Shown one piece after another: positions 15,620 through 25,431 of a stretch of DNA of 64,000 nucleotides. Origin of the DNA: Thermococcus sp. (GTDB lineage: Archaea; Methanobacteriota_B; Thermococci; Thermococcales; Thermococcaceae); the NCBI RefSeq assembly GCF_027023865.1, contig NZ_JALVUC010000020.1:1-64000 (forward strand), in the 5' to 3' direction. The notes under the pieces are model-generated. The model was not told the DNA's origin. It was given only the letters and a program-made list of their open reading frames with translations, and made no database searches. The translations under genes were made by a program, and so were the position numbers. Position 1 is the stretch's first letter. Each line of letters begins with the position of its first letter.

Positions 15620-16263
15620 CCGAACCGGTTAAGGACTCGGTGGAAGTGGCCCTTGAGCTTGACGAGAGGGAGGTCTACTCTCACATCGCCCACGAAAGCG
15701 CCGAGGACATAACCAGGATAATCTCCTCCCTTGACGCAGAACGTGCGAGACTCCACGGCGAGGTAATCTACTACAGGGACGACTGGGACGACCTTATACG
15801 TGAGCGGATAGCCAAGGGAAAGCGGCATACTGCCTTTGACTTCTATAACCCTGCCCTTCTTGACATCTGGGAAGCAAAGGTGAAGGAGGGCAAGAGGGTG
15901 AAAAACCTTGAGAGGGCAGGCTACACTGGAATAACCCTTGTCCTTCTCCTGAGTACACTGGCTTCCTGGTTCACCTCGGAGCCTTACTTTCTCCTTGGAC
16001 TCTCACTTCTCCCCTTAGTCATCGTCATCCGCGACCTCTCACGGGAGCGCTTGGACCTCGTATACTACGAGCTTACACAGTTCTTCATCGATGAGCTTGC
16101 AAGCCTCGTTGGGGACCACGGCCTTGACCCTGATAGGTACAAGTTCAAAGTATTCAGCGGCGACTACTTCTCCATGGAGACGCGCAGAACCCCATCCGGG
16201 ATTTTCGCCGTTGTCAAATCTTCTGGTTCCAAAGGACAAGCATTAAATAGAGGTTCGGTGTAA
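15616..16263 (+). CDS. Membrane protein next to tubulin-like gene
   Basis: 215 aa, ATG 15616 after GGAGGGAGG, overlapping the tubulin-like stop by four bases. Residues 1-100 are charged and helical (EDITRIISSLDAERARLHGE). Two membrane segments lie at about 105-122 (YTGITLVLLLSTLASWF) and 128-140 (FLLGLSLLPLVIVI). A soluble C-terminal part of 70 residues follows. Both long ends should face the cytoplasm, so it could tie the tubulin-like filament to the membrane. The family is not recognised. Confidence 0.6.
   Translation: MTEPVKDSVEVALELDEREVYSHIAHESAEDITRIISSLDAERARLHGEVIYYRDDWDDLIRERIAKGKRHTAFDFYNPALLDIWEAKVKEGKRVKNLERAGYTGITLVLLLSTLASWFTSEPYFLLGLSLLPLVIVIRDLSRERLDLVYYELTQFFIDELASLVGDHGLDPDRYKFKVFSGDYFSMETRRTPSGIFAVVKSSGSKGQALNRGSV
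16236..16262 (+). promoter_or_regulatory. Possible internal promoter before pilin-like genes
   Basis: A TATA-like CATTAAATAG (about 16241-16250) lies in the 3' end of the preceding gene, about 33-42 bases before ATG 16283. It could add transcription of the pilin-like block independently of the tubulin-like gene. Confidence 0.3.
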
Positions 16264-16282
16264 TACACGTGGGAGTGAGAGA

Positions 16283-16939
16283 ATGCGGTCGTCTAAGCGA
16301 GGTCAGGTGACCCTTGAGTTCCTGTTCATCTTTGGTTTGCTCACGATACTGCTACTCTACTCAGTGAAGACCACCACGTTCAGCCAAGGTAGCCCCTCTG
16401 TTGAGGACCTCAGGATGCAGGTGGCGATTGAGGAGAAGGGGCTCGCCGATACCATCTCCAACACGATAAGCCAGGTCTATGCCCAGGGACCCGGTTCAAA
16501 GGCCACCTCCTATGTCCACCTCGTTTACCTCCGCAATGTAGAATACCTCAAAAAAGCCTGGCCCGTCCAAACCCCTAAGGTGTTCATAACCTACGGCCAC
16601 CTTCCAGGTGCCTCAGCAGTCAATGGAACTTACGTTCTTGTGATAAACGGAACTGGAACTACTGCGGCCGTGGTCAGCGGGGGCGACAAGAACGTTTTCC
16701 TCAGCCCCTCCATGTTCCAGAAAGACTTCGTCTTGAACATCTCCGTGTGGAACCCCCATGCGGACGTCACGCTTGATATCGTTGGCAGTCCGTCCACGTA
16801 TCACGGTCTTGCCATTGATCCTGCCACCCTGCCGGCGTCCCTCCGCATCGTGGTGGAGTGGAACCCGGACATACCAAACGGCTGGACTTACAATTCAACC
16901 GCCGGTGAACTTAGGATAAACATCAACCCCGGTGGGTGA
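16283..16939 (+). CDS. Class III signal peptide pilin-like protein 1
   Basis: 218 aa. It starts MRSSKRGQVTLEFLFIFGLL, an archaeal prepilin signal: basic residues, cleavage by PibD/EppA before QVTLEF, the Glu at +5, then a hydrophobic helix. The mature globular part is beta-rich with several Asn-X-Ser/Thr sites. It should be cleaved and assembled, or anchored, through its helix at the outer membrane face. It begins a run of similar genes joined by overlaps. Confidence 0.75.
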   Translation: MRSSKRGQVTLEFLFIFGLLTILLLYSVKTTTFSQGSPSVEDLRMQVAIEEKGLADTISNTISQVYAQGPGSKATSYVHLVYLRNVEYLKKAWPVQTPKVFITYGHLPGASAVNGTYVLVINGTGTTAAVVSGGDKNVFLSPSMFQKDFVLNISVWNPHADVTLDIVGSPSTYHGLAIDPATLPASLRIVVEWNPDIPNGWTYNSTAGELRININPGG

Positions 16940-16940
16940 G

Positions 16941-17390
16941 ATGAAGCGCGCTCAGCTCAGCATAGACCTACTATTTGCGGTTACCCTGATAAGTTTGACC
17001 ATCCTCAGTCTGGTTAGTATGTCCGTCCACGAGGCCCAGGGAGCGAGGACGCTCGACACGATGGCCAAGCTCAAGGTCTTCACCATCGATCTGAGGGACA
17101 CAGTAACAAAGGTTTACTCGACCGGCCAAGGGTTCGCCGTGAGAAAAGACTCCCCCATTCTCCTGGCGGCTGGAGACATCATAAACGTGACCCTCAATGC
17201 GTCCTCTGACCAGGTTGAGGTCAGTGCTTTAATAGGCGGTAGGAGATACTTCACGGCACAGAAGCTTCAGGTGCCCCTTGTTTCCGACAGCAACGTTACA
17301 CTGAGCTCATCCAATGAAATTATGTGGGTTGTCGCCGCTTACAATGAAACGGTAGGGATGGTAGATGTCAGGGTTAAACAACATCCGTAA
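16941..17390 (+). CDS. Class III signal peptide pilin-like protein 2
   Basis: 149 aa from ATG 16941, with GGTGGGTGAG just upstream; the preceding stop is at 16937-16939. The N-terminus MKRAQLSIDLLFAVTLISL is a pilin-like signal with cleavage expected before QLSID, where Asp takes the place of the usual Glu. A single hydrophobic helix leads to a small beta domain. The 3' end overlaps the next gene by 26 bases. Likely a minor subunit. Confidence 0.68.
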   Translation: MKRAQLSIDLLFAVTLISLTILSLVSMSVHEAQGARTLDTMAKLKVFTIDLRDTVTKVYSTGQGFAVRKDSPILLAAGDIINVTLNASSDQVEVSALIGGRRYFTAQKLQVPLVSDSNVTLSSSNEIMWVVAAYNETVGMVDVRVKQHP

Positions 17391-17871
17391 GGGCCAGACT
17401 GCAGTTGAGATGCTCTTCATCCTTGGGGTTATCCTAGCGGGGATAGTGGTGGTTGTTCCGGTCTACACCCAGCAGAGCTCGGACTCCGTTACGCTGACTG
17501 CCATTAGGGACGCCTCCTCACAGGCCGCTGCATATATAAACATGGGGGTTGTATCCAGTGATACTTCATACGCCCCGTTAAATGAGGTTATAAACAATTA
17601 CACCGGCTATTCAAACGTTGGCTTCAGGTTCGTTGGCCTTGAAGTCCTTTCGGAGAACTCCACATCACTAGTGGTGGCAGTCAAGTTTGAGCACGACCTT
17701 CCCCCCAACTCCACGAGGGATGGGAAAATTGCCCTTGCCATTGGAGAGTTCCTTAAGGGCTACCTCGGTGGCATACACGGTTTTACCCTCCGCAACGGAC
17801 ATCTCTACACTGATAACAGGCTCCTGAAGTTCAACGTTACGGTAGGTGAGACATGGGAGGTGGTATCGTGA
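17365..17871 (+). CDS. Class III signal peptide pilin-like protein 3
   Basis: 168 aa from ATG 17365. It begins MSGLNNIRKGQTAVEMLFIL, a textbook archaeal class III signal (KG, then QTAVEM with Glu at +5). The helix continues VILAGIVVVVPVY. The mature domain has several N-glycosylation sequons. Its start lies inside the previous gene and its stop overlaps the next GTG (GTGA), which indicates translational coupling. Confidence 0.75.
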   Translation: MSGLNNIRKGQTAVEMLFILGVILAGIVVVVPVYTQQSSDSVTLTAIRDASSQAAAYINMGVVSSDTSYAPLNEVINNYTGYSNVGFRFVGLEVLSENSTSLVVAVKFEHDLPPNSTRDGKIALAIGEFLKGYLGGIHGFTLRNGHLYTDNRLLKFNVTVGETWEVVS

Positions 17872-19367
17872 GACGCGGTCAGCTTCTCTCCATGGACGCC
17901 CTCGTGTCCCTTGTCCTTGTGATAATGATCCTTGGAACCGTTTCGGCAACGTCAGAGAGCCTGCGTAGCGGCATAACGTCGATGATAGGTTGGTATGAGA
18001 GGGCCAACATAGCGGACAACATGCTTGACGTTCTAACAAAGAGTCCCGGTGTTCCGGAGGACTGGTATACAAACATTAACTCACTCAAAGTCCTCGGACT
18101 TAAAAGTAACACATCCATACTGGGTTTAGATTATAACCGGGTTAGGGCTTTGGCCCTTAACTTCAATAACCCTTCCGTTTTAAGTGTATTAAAAAAGATG
18201 AGCTTGGGTAAGGACTTTTCCATTGAGTTTTACCTCTCCTCTTTCCAAGTGAGTATTGAGGGGAGCTTTCCGCGGATTTACATACCCAACATTACATTCA
18301 CAGGCAGGAACGGGAAAGGGGTTCGGTTTGATCTCCAAGGAAGCCCTCAGGGCAACGATTATTTCTCCGTGAGTTACATTAAGATCACGAAAGCAAACGG
18401 TAGTGTTTACATAGATGAAAATATAACAGCACTCACAGGAAAAAACGGAAAAAACATCAACATAAGTAAGGGGGACACAATTGAAATCGTCACAGGTTCA
18501 ACAACGTATCTAACAACCACGGGCGCGGATATCTCTTCGGAGTTATGTAACAAGGACTATTCCAGCGGAAACACCTGTGTGATTGGGCCGCTTCCAAAGA
18601 ACACAGAGATTATAATTTATGCCAAGAGCTTAATCAGCAACTTTCAGATACAACTGGAAACAAAGGGGGACTGGAGGACTATCCGTTTAACCTCGGGACA
18701 GGGGAGCATCGTCGTCACGGTCTTCGCCTATGACAACACCACCCCGAAGGTCTCCACCAACTACACACTCTTCACTAACCTTTGGGAGAAGAAGAGCCCC
18801 ACCTACTGGTTCGCGGTCATCAATGGGACCCCCACTCAGGACCGGGATCTCGTTGCTGCCTCCATGAACAGTTCTCCATGGGTGGAGTCGGCTGAGAGGG
18901 TGATAACGATAAGCCACTTCGATTACAACCTATCCGCAGGACCATCAGCCGTTGATCCTCTGGTTTATGGCATCCTCGTTCAGCCCGTGCCCTTAGGTGC
19001 CTACCTCTCGGTCAGCGCTCCGGATACAAAGGGAAACGCCACGTTCGTGGCACTGTCTGGCTCACATCCCATTGGGTTAATGATTTACAGGAACCAAAGG
19101 GGAGACCCGCTCAAAGGGGTCTTGGTAGAGAATACGACGGCGGGTGTTGTTGTCAAGCAGTATCCTGGAACAACATCGTCCGTTTCAATTCCCCTTAAGG
19201 ATATCTTTGGTGAGGAGGGCAACAGGTTTGCGGGCCTGTGGTTCTACTCCCTGGGAGGATGGGATAGGAGTGAGGTTTCCATTTATATTGTGCCGAGTAT
19301 AAAGTGGGACCTTGAACCGAAGTCTGAGCCTGCCCTTGTAAAACTGATGGTGTGGGATGACCCATGA
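17868..19367 (+). CDS. Large pilin-like surface protein (about 500 aa)
   Basis: 499 aa from GTG 17868, after GGGAGGTGG. The N-terminus VRRGQLLSMDALVSLVLVIM resembles the class III signal, with Asp in the Glu position and a Met-Asp-Ala core shared with the next gene. The rest is a long extracellular beta-rich region with many Asn-X-Ser/Thr sites and a Cys pair (CNKDYSSGNTC). Pilin-type heads of this size are unusual for a major subunit and suggest an adhesin or tip protein held by a pilin helix. Confidence 0.65.
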   Translation: MRRGQLLSMDALVSLVLVIMILGTVSATSESLRSGITSMIGWYERANIADNMLDVLTKSPGVPEDWYTNINSLKVLGLKSNTSILGLDYNRVRALALNFNNPSVLSVLKKMSLGKDFSIEFYLSSFQVSIEGSFPRIYIPNITFTGRNGKGVRFDLQGSPQGNDYFSVSYIKITKANGSVYIDENITALTGKNGKNINISKGDTIEIVTGSTTYLTTTGADISSELCNKDYSSGNTCVIGPLPKNTEIIIYAKSLISNFQIQLETKGDWRTIRLTSGQGSIVVTVFAYDNTTPKVSTNYTLFTNLWEKKSPTYWFAVINGTPTQDRDLVAASMNSSPWVESAERVITISHFDYNLSAGPSAVDPLVYGILVQPVPLGAYLSVSAPDTKGNATFVALSGSHPIGLMIYRNQRGDPLKGVLVENTTAGVVVKQYPGTTSSVSIPLKDIFGEEGNRFAGLWFYSLGGWDRSEVSIYIVPSIKWDLEPKSEPALVKLMVWDDP

Positions 19368-21466
19368 GGAGGGGGTTCATATTCACACTAGATGCACTGC
19401 TTTCGCTTCTGTTGGTCATGATGTTTGTGACCAGCATAGTCGTTATTATGAATAACACTTCCAGAGTTTATTCCACTTACATGCGCTCTCAGTCCCAGCA
19501 TATTGCATTCGATACCCTTGAAACCCTCAGGACGGTCCCGCTGAACCAGCTCGTGCCTCCGGGGAAGATAAACGAGTGGATTAAAAATGGGGTTATTAAC
19601 ACAACCTATGTAACTCCTGATATGACACCTTTGGACATTGTGGCTACTTACTGGGCTGTCGCTCCTATGTACAATGAGTCCATTCAGTCCAAGTTTAAGA
19701 ATAATTCCGCGAAGATCCTTGGCTACCTCCTCAACACGACCCTCAAGGGGTATGACTATGAACTAATGATAAACAACTACACAAGCCCGTATCTCAGAAA
19801 AGTGGGTTCCAACTACTCAAAGGCCCCTGATGTCTCTTCGGCAACCATCATAATGAGCGGCTACGCCTACAACCAGACCCCTAGGGGCTACATGGCGAGG
19901 GCTTATTTGACAAAGCTCGGGAGCAAGGAGAACGTTTACGTGATAAGGGGTGACTATATCTACGCTAGAACGGACTATTCAAGTCAGGCGGTTGATATAA
20001 AGTATATAGTCCCCGCCAATGCGATCCCATCGGATGCCTCAATAGAGCACATAACATGGTTCCTGGAACCGGCATGGGTCGGCTCCGAGTACAAGATATA
20101 CCTAAACGGACAGGAGATATGGAGTGGATACGTGAATGACAACCTTAAAGTCAGTGATAATTCCAGGGTAGAGAATGAGTTGAAGGCAAACTTTCACCCT
20201 GGAAAACAGAACGTATTCGAGGTCAGGGTTTACAAAAGAGGGTACGATGGTGGTGAGGACGGTGCTCAGTACATAAAAATCAAATACAGAACCTCCATAC
20301 CCTCAACCCTAGAATTCCCAAAAGAGTTCCATTTTGAGGATGTAACGGCGAATTACGGGATTGAAATCTGGAAGTATCTGTTCGTTCCGGGCAAGCTGAA
20401 CTCGCTGAGCATTCAAGTGGCCGTCGGAAACGTCAGTAAGAACACACCGATAACCCTCTCCTTCATGTTCAATCAGAGTGTCACCATAAGCCCTACAAAC
20501 TGTCAGTACAATACTTCCACGGAAATCAAGACCTGTTACTGGAGCAACTCAACGATATCGTCCACGCTTCAGAACGCCGGCTACAACTATACACAGATTT
20601 CGAGCAGGTACACCACAATAGTGGTTAATGCAGGAGGCAGGGACGCATACTACAACCCCAGAATACATCTAATCGGAAAAGACTCCTTTATTAAGGCCGA
20701 TTATGATACTGGACTTGTTTTAACACCGTACACTATAGATATCACGGAACCGATATCCCTCCCAGACAGTGACTGGACTAGGAACGTGATCATCAACTTC
20801 AACGTGCCCTCCGGTGTTACCCCGCTGTGGGTGAAATTCCAGTTTCCCTGGCTGTACTCCACCAACTACGGAGAGCCAGAGCAGGTGATAACCGTTGACA
20901 ACAGTAAGATCCCAGCCACGGACCTATACCGGCATCCTCCTGATCCATTTATATACGCACTGGCAAGGGTGGGTTATACCGCCAATACATTTGATTATCA
21001 ATACAAAAGTCTCCCCAACGCAATAGCAAACGGAGCTAACACTCTGCAAATTACCCTAGGCAACGGCTATCAACTACAGCCAAAAAATGGGGATGGTACA
21101 TTGACATATGTCATCCAGGCCTACGCCGGTTATGGCAACGTCTTCCCCAAGTTCATACGGGACGGTTGCGGGGGGTACAACATAACCTACTACTGGCAGG
21201 GTGACTCTAACCCGCACTACATCTTGGCGGGGAATGAACCGTACTGTAATATCAGCGCTACTCAGCTCTTAGAGGGCAGAAAAACCTACGCCGTGGACGA
21301 CGCCATAGTGCGCCTGTTCAACAATCTCGGGGGGAACGGAACCCAAGCCGATCCGTTACTAGTGGAACTCCCATCGACGGTCACGATTGACTTCGCCTCC
21401 ATGGGCAACATTCCCGGTCTCTTCCAGCCGATGCAGATAACCCTTAGGGTGTGGAGGGAGCACTGA
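19364..21466 (+). CDS. Large pilin-like surface protein (700 aa)
   Basis: 700 aa, ATG 19364 overlapping the previous stop by four bases. The N-terminus MRRGFIFTLDALLSLLLVMM has the same basic-Gly-hydrophobic plan with an acidic residue at the pilin Glu position. A long ectodomain follows with beta-sandwich-like stretches, about a dozen sequons and few Cys. The last 40 residues are soluble, with no second anchor. With the flanking genes it forms a family of N-terminally tethered large surface proteins. Specific function unknown. Confidence 0.65.
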   Translation: MRRGFIFTLDALLSLLLVMMFVTSIVVIMNNTSRVYSTYMRSQSQHIAFDTLETLRTVPLNQLVPPGKINEWIKNGVINTTYVTPDMTPLDIVATYWAVAPMYNESIQSKFKNNSAKILGYLLNTTLKGYDYELMINNYTSPYLRKVGSNYSKAPDVSSATIIMSGYAYNQTPRGYMARAYLTKLGSKENVYVIRGDYIYARTDYSSQAVDIKYIVPANAIPSDASIEHITWFLEPAWVGSEYKIYLNGQEIWSGYVNDNLKVSDNSRVENELKANFHPGKQNVFEVRVYKRGYDGGEDGAQYIKIKYRTSIPSTLEFPKEFHFEDVTANYGIEIWKYLFVPGKLNSLSIQVAVGNVSKNTPITLSFMFNQSVTISPTNCQYNTSTEIKTCYWSNSTISSTLQNAGYNYTQISSRYTTIVVNAGGRDAYYNPRIHLIGKDSFIKADYDTGLVLTPYTIDITEPISLPDSDWTRNVIINFNVPSGVTPLWVKFQFPWLYSTNYGEPEQVITVDNSKIPATDLYRHPPDPFIYALARVGYTANTFDYQYKSLPNAIANGANTLQITLGNGYQLQPKNGDGTLTYVIQAYAGYGNVFPKFIRDGCGGYNITYYWQGDSNPHYILAGNEPYCNISATQLLEGRKTYAVDDAIVRLFNNLGGNGTQADPLLVELPSTVTIDFASMGNIPGLFQPMQITLRVWREH

Positions 21467-23793
21467 TGAGGAGGGCTTTCCTGATAAACTCCACAGTGAT
21501 ACTCCTTCTGATACCCCTACTTCTGCTCCTGGCCACTTACGAGGATGCATCATCCCAGATAATAAACTCCCAAAGTGAGAGGACACAGGTTGAGAGGACG
21601 TTCGATGTCGTGTCCTACCTTGAACTGGATTTCCAGAAGGCTATGGAACTCTCGGGAAAGAGGGCCCTAGTGGCAGTTGTTGACTACGTGGCCACCACAG
21701 GGAACTTCATAAACCCCAACTATATGGTCAACAATACGATCAGGGATCTCATCCTGAAGGGTACCACCTACAGTCCCGTAGGGAATAGCCCCGATGTCCA
21801 GAGGATAATGAGGAACCAGGATCTGAAAAGCTGGATGTCAAACGTATCGGCCATGCTCAAAAAACAGGGATATATCCTCGAGCCCAGCCCGGCGAAGATA
21901 GCCAACAGCATCGAATTAACGGTCTCGCTCTTGGACGCGTTCCACGTTGTGATCAGGGGACGGATACCCAACGTCACCATCCGCGATCTCTCGGGGAACG
22001 TCGTCTACACGGGACCGATTCCGCGTAATGGCTACATCTACTCAATAATAAGCATCCAAAACCTTGAAGACCCCATGTACTCTGCTATGACAGGGGGCAG
22101 GTATCACCGCTCGGTGAGGGCATGCAACTACGCGTTCCCCGATTTCACCCCACCGTTCACCACGGCCAACGGCTCCGGTATCACAAATTACACCAGGGTG
22201 GTGGGCCTCTTTGGAAAGGATCTCCAGTACAACTCAACGTACATCTGGGCCCCAACCGAGGGTTACATGACAAACCTGACGATCAACGACTCACCGGTGA
22301 CTACGGACAGGATCATATTGAATGACGGTGACATGGGCGTGATGGTCTTCAACAGCACCTCCTCAGGCACCAGCGGAGGGACGGGCGGCTGGTGCTATCC
22401 CTCACTTGGGTATAGGGTGAACTTCACGATAAGTGGGGGGAGTCTCACCAACTACGACGGGTACCAGATACCTATAGTGATAACCAACTCGGAGATACTT
22501 GGCAAAACGTACTACACCGGGGACAATGCATCAATCAGGATTGTCGAGAAGGGAACATGTACTCAAGTTCCATTTTGGATCGAGTACTGGAGTTCCACAA
22601 AAGCCATAGTATGGATACGAGCGACAGCTTCAACGGAATACACTCTGTACTTTGGGGATGCCCCGACCTATGCAACCAGAGGGAACGGAACCAGTGTTTT
22701 TGAGTGGTTCCATGGTACAGAGGAGATAATCCAAGATGGCAAAGATAAGTCCTTTGATCTGAGTTCACTGGATTTAAGAGGGAGCATAGCGATAGACTTC
22801 CGGGCGAAACCCAGCATACCGAGCACCAACGAGGCCTGGGATAGTGGGATTTATGTTAGCACCACCGACGTAAACGGTAACCCACAGTGGATATACTTCA
22901 TTGACGACACTAAAAGCTTATCATACTCACTAGCCATATGGGATGTATATTATGTGTGGTGGTGGCCATGGCCATTGCAAGGTCCGGCAACTAATGATGG
23001 CGCAAGGGGGGACACGGATTTCCACACCTACGAGGCGATAATAAAGCCCAATATAAACGGGGCGTACGTAAATTTCCTGGATTACGGGGTTGACTACACC
23101 GGCTTTCCAACACCGGTAAGGGAAAACTTAGATGGGTACCTACGGCACTACCAGCCTCCCCTGAAATATCTATACCTGGTAAACCTCTACAACGGGAATA
23201 AAAATAAAGCCATATTCAAGTGGATATTCATACGAAAGTATATACAGACCCTGCCCACAGTGACGTTTGGGGGAATCGGGGAATATACCCCACCCACTAC
23301 TACCACCCAAACGGAAACAGCGGCAAGGGTCTATGACCTCCAGCCTTTCATCAACTGCCTTCGGGACAACCGCTACTTCGCGATACCCGGAGGTTGGTCA
23401 TTCTTTGAGCGTCTGGAGGGGAGTGACCAGAACCACAATGCATACGTTGCACTGGCACACTCAATGCAGGACGCCCTCGGGTACAAGTATGGGAACAGCT
23501 ACTATCCCATAGGTCTCGTCAGCTTCATGATACCCAACGCAAATTACGATGAGAAACTTCTCAACCTGTTTAACACCTTGGGTATCACCTTGGACAATGA
23601 GAGCAGTGTCGACTACTACTTCCTGCCCCACTACTTCAAGAAAGCGCCAAAGGTTCAGGGATACCGGGTCTGGGGAATATCCTACGGTACGTATTCTGGC
23701 GGTGATCTCTCGATCATACCATTTTACATAGATGAAAGGACAGCAGAGGAGATATTTGGCATATATGGGTCGAAGGATCTAACGGTGAGGTGA
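21466..23793 (+). CDS. Large surface protein with DUF2341-like domain
   Basis: 775 aa from ATG 21466, in the overlap TGATG with the previous stop and after GGAGGGAG. It begins MRRAFLINSTVILLLIPLLL, a tethering helix less like a pilin signal than its neighbours. Residues about 315-420 (VNFTISGGSLTNYDGYQIPI to VWIRATASTEYTLYFGD) look like a DUF2341 beta domain, followed by a laminin-G-like region. A short Gly/Ser-rich linker (STSSGTSGGTGG) separates it from the N-terminal domain and a Thr-rich linker (PPTTTTQT) lies before the C-terminal domain. Such domains occur in archaeal surface proteins with carbohydrate or adhesion roles. Confidence 0.65.
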   Translation: MRRAFLINSTVILLLIPLLLLLATYEDASSQIINSQSERTQVERTFDVVSYLELDFQKAMELSGKRALVAVVDYVATTGNFINPNYMVNNTIRDLILKGTTYSPVGNSPDVQRIMRNQDLKSWMSNVSAMLKKQGYILEPSPAKIANSIELTVSLLDAFHVVIRGRIPNVTIRDLSGNVVYTGPIPRNGYIYSIISIQNLEDPMYSAMTGGRYHRSVRACNYAFPDFTPPFTTANGSGITNYTRVVGLFGKDLQYNSTYIWAPTEGYMTNLTINDSPVTTDRIILNDGDMGVMVFNSTSSGTSGGTGGWCYPSLGYRVNFTISGGSLTNYDGYQIPIVITNSEILGKTYYTGDNASIRIVEKGTCTQVPFWIEYWSSTKAIVWIRATASTEYTLYFGDAPTYATRGNGTSVFEWFHGTEEIIQDGKDKSFDLSSLDLRGSIAIDFRAKPSIPSTNEAWDSGIYVSTTDVNGNPQWIYFIDDTKSLSYSLAIWDVYYVWWWPWPLQGPATNDGARGDTDFHTYEAIIKPNINGAYVNFLDYGVDYTGFPTPVRENLDGYLRHYQPPLKYLYLVNLYNGNKNKAIFKWIFIRKYIQTLPTVTFGGIGEYTPPTTTTQTETAARVYDLQPFINCLRDNRYFAIPGGWSFFERLEGSDQNHNAYVALAHSMQDALGYKYGNSYYPIGLVSFMIPNANYDEKLLNLFNTLGITLDNESSVDYYFLPHYFKKAPKVQGYRVWGISYGTYSGGDLSIIPFYIDERTAEEIFGIYGSKDLTVR

Positions 23794-23797
23794 AATC

Positions 23798-24541
23798 ATG
23801 CCCATTGAAGACGTTCTGTACGGGATAGGGGAGGCGGTAGACTCAGGTGTTGGGAAGCTCCGGGGGTTGCTCCTCCCGGCACCTTCAGAAAAACCCCCTT
23901 CCTTTAGACACCTGAGGCGTTTAATAAGAAGAAACCTTACCGTCCACGAGTTCCTGAGCCTAACATTACAACTTGCGTTTGTGTCCTATCTGATGATAAA
24001 CCTGATCCTCCTGCTCCTGAGGCTGGATGTGCTCTGGATTCTTCTAATCGCTCCACCGTACTTCCTGTACATTAGGTACATTCTAGTACGGAACAGAAGA
24101 TTTTTCCTAGAGCCGGATCTGTATAGGGTGTTTTACTACTGGATATCTATAATCTCATTTGCTTCATTCACCGGATACGCGGTAGTACGGGATATCTCAA
24201 CCACGGTGTACTATTATATTGGGTATCTCACGGCGATACTTGGGGTTGTGGTGGTGTTCAGGTATTATTTCAAGTCCCGCTACGGCCGCGACTACACCTA
24301 CGGTGTCGTTGAGGAGGTCAAGAACGACCTCGTTAGGGTCTTTGTCCACGATGATATAGCGGCCAACGTTAAGCCCGGCTACTACTGGCTCCCCGCCATT
24401 TCCGATGCCGAACCAGGGAGTGTTGTAAAAATATTGGTAGAGGAGAAGGCTCTGAAGAGCGCCCGACCGACGAGGATAATCGAGGTTTATCTTGATCAGT
24501 CCTCCCAAAGGGAGACAGAGCCAAAGGCCGCGACGGAGTAA
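23798..24541 (+). CDS. DUF2101-like membrane protein
   Basis: 247 aa, ATG after GAGGTGA. Four to five hydrophobic segments lie between residues 50 and 165 (LSLTLQLAFVSYLMINLILL, LWILLIAPPYFLYI, ISIISFASFTGYAV, IGYLTAILGVVVVF). A soluble C-terminal domain (YGVVEEVKNDLVRVFVHDD) follows. This resembles the DUF2101 family of Thermococcales. It ends the operon and could be the membrane platform for the tethered proteins. The tail overlaps a small minus-strand gene by 46 bases. Confidence 0.62.
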   Translation: MPIEDVLYGIGEAVDSGVGKLRGLLLPAPSEKPPSFRHLRRLIRRNLTVHEFLSLTLQLAFVSYLMINLILLLLRLDVLWILLIAPPYFLYIRYILVRNRRFFLEPDLYRVFYYWISIISFASFTGYAVVRDISTTVYYYIGYLTAILGVVVVFRYYFKSRYGRDYTYGVVEEVKNDLVRVFVHDDIAANVKPGYYWLPAISDAEPGSVVKILVEEKALKSARPTRIIEVYLDQSSQRETEPKAATE

Positions 24542-24771
24542 AGGATGAGAAGGTAGATCGAGTGGCATGGTTCAACAAGGTTTGTCTTTACGAATCCCTT
24601 CCCATTTTTCTCGATTACTAACATCTCAACGTGATTGCACGGTGCCCTCACTACCACGCTGTTCTTCAAAATTTTTGCTTCCCACTCAAGCCCACGACAC
24701 GCTTTCTTTACAAGGTGGGTGAACTCCTTCCATTTTTCCACGGAGGTGGAATAGTACAGGGTGTGCCCCAA
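24496..24771 (-). CDS. Small hypothetical protein (91 aa)
   Basis: Start TTG 24771 preceded by GGTGAT; a TATA-like CTTTATAACC lies about 30 bases further up. The sequence (GHTLYYSTSVEKWKEFTHLV, LKNSVVVRAPCNHVEMLVIE) looks like a compact alpha/beta domain. Its last third is hydrophobic (IYLLILYSVAAFGSV), which might be a membrane segment. It is convergent with, and overlaps, the end of the DUF2101-like gene. Function unknown. Confidence 0.5.
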   Translation of the reverse strand: MGHTLYYSTSVEKWKEFTHLVKKACRGLEWEAKILKNSVVVRAPCNHVEMLVIEKNGKGFVKTNLVEPCHSIYLLILYSVAAFGSVSLWED

Positions 24772-24864
24772 AGTATCACCATTACAAATACGAAAACAAC
24801 GGTTATAAAGTTTTCTGATTCTTATAATAAGAAATAGTAAGTAGTAACCCCTTACGCATGCCCC

Positions 24865-25431
24865 TTAAAGCACCTTGCAAAGCTCCACGAAGTTGCGGTA
24901 GACCTCTGCTCCACGCTCCGTGTGGGCAACCTCCGGGTGGAACTGAACGCCGTAGATTGGAAGGCTCTCGTGCTTCATGGCCTCGACCGGACAGGTCTCA
25001 CTCCTGGCAAGAATCTTGAATCCGGGGGGAAGTTCCTTCACCTCGTCCATGTGGCTCTCCCACACCTTTAACCTCTCGGGGAAGCCTTTGAATATCTCAT
25101 CCTCGTCGAGGATTTTGACCTCAACGAGGCTGTACTCAGCCTTATTCCCCCGTCCGATCTCTCCGCCGAAGTGCTTTGCTATGAGCTGATGCCCGAGGCA
25201 GATTCCCAAAATCGGAACGTTGAACTCGTCGTAGTGCTCCAAGATGGCTTTACAGTTGCCCGTTTTGTTTATGTCTGGCCCGCCGGAGAAGATTATTCCC
25301 TCCGGCTTCATCGTCTTGATTTCTTCCAGCGGCGTCGTGTTGGGGATTATCTTTGCCCCGACGCCGAGGTATCTCAAAGTCCTCCAAATCCTGTGGACGT
25401 ACTGTCCGCCGTTGTCCATAATCACTATCAT
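24865..25431 (-). CDS. guaAA: GMP synthase, glutamine amidotransferase subunit
   Basis: 188 aa. It releases ammonia from glutamine for amination of XMP by the separate ATP-pyrophosphatase subunit, as in most archaea where GMP synthase is two proteins. The class I amidotransferase triad is visible: Cys in [11 protein letters not shown], and His and Glu in VQFHPEVAH. Its ATG overlaps the stop of the VapC-like gene upstream by four bases, so translation of the two is coupled. Confidence 0.95.
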   Translation of the reverse strand: MIVIMDNGGQYVHRIWRTLRYLGVGAKIIPNTTPLEEIKTMKPEGIIFSGGPDINKTGNCKAILEHYDEFNVPILGICLGHQLIAKHFGGEIGRGNKAEYSLVEVKILDEDEIFKGFPERLKVWESHMDEVKELPPGFKILARSETCPVEAMKHESLPIYGVQFHPEVAHTERGAEVYRNFVELCKVL

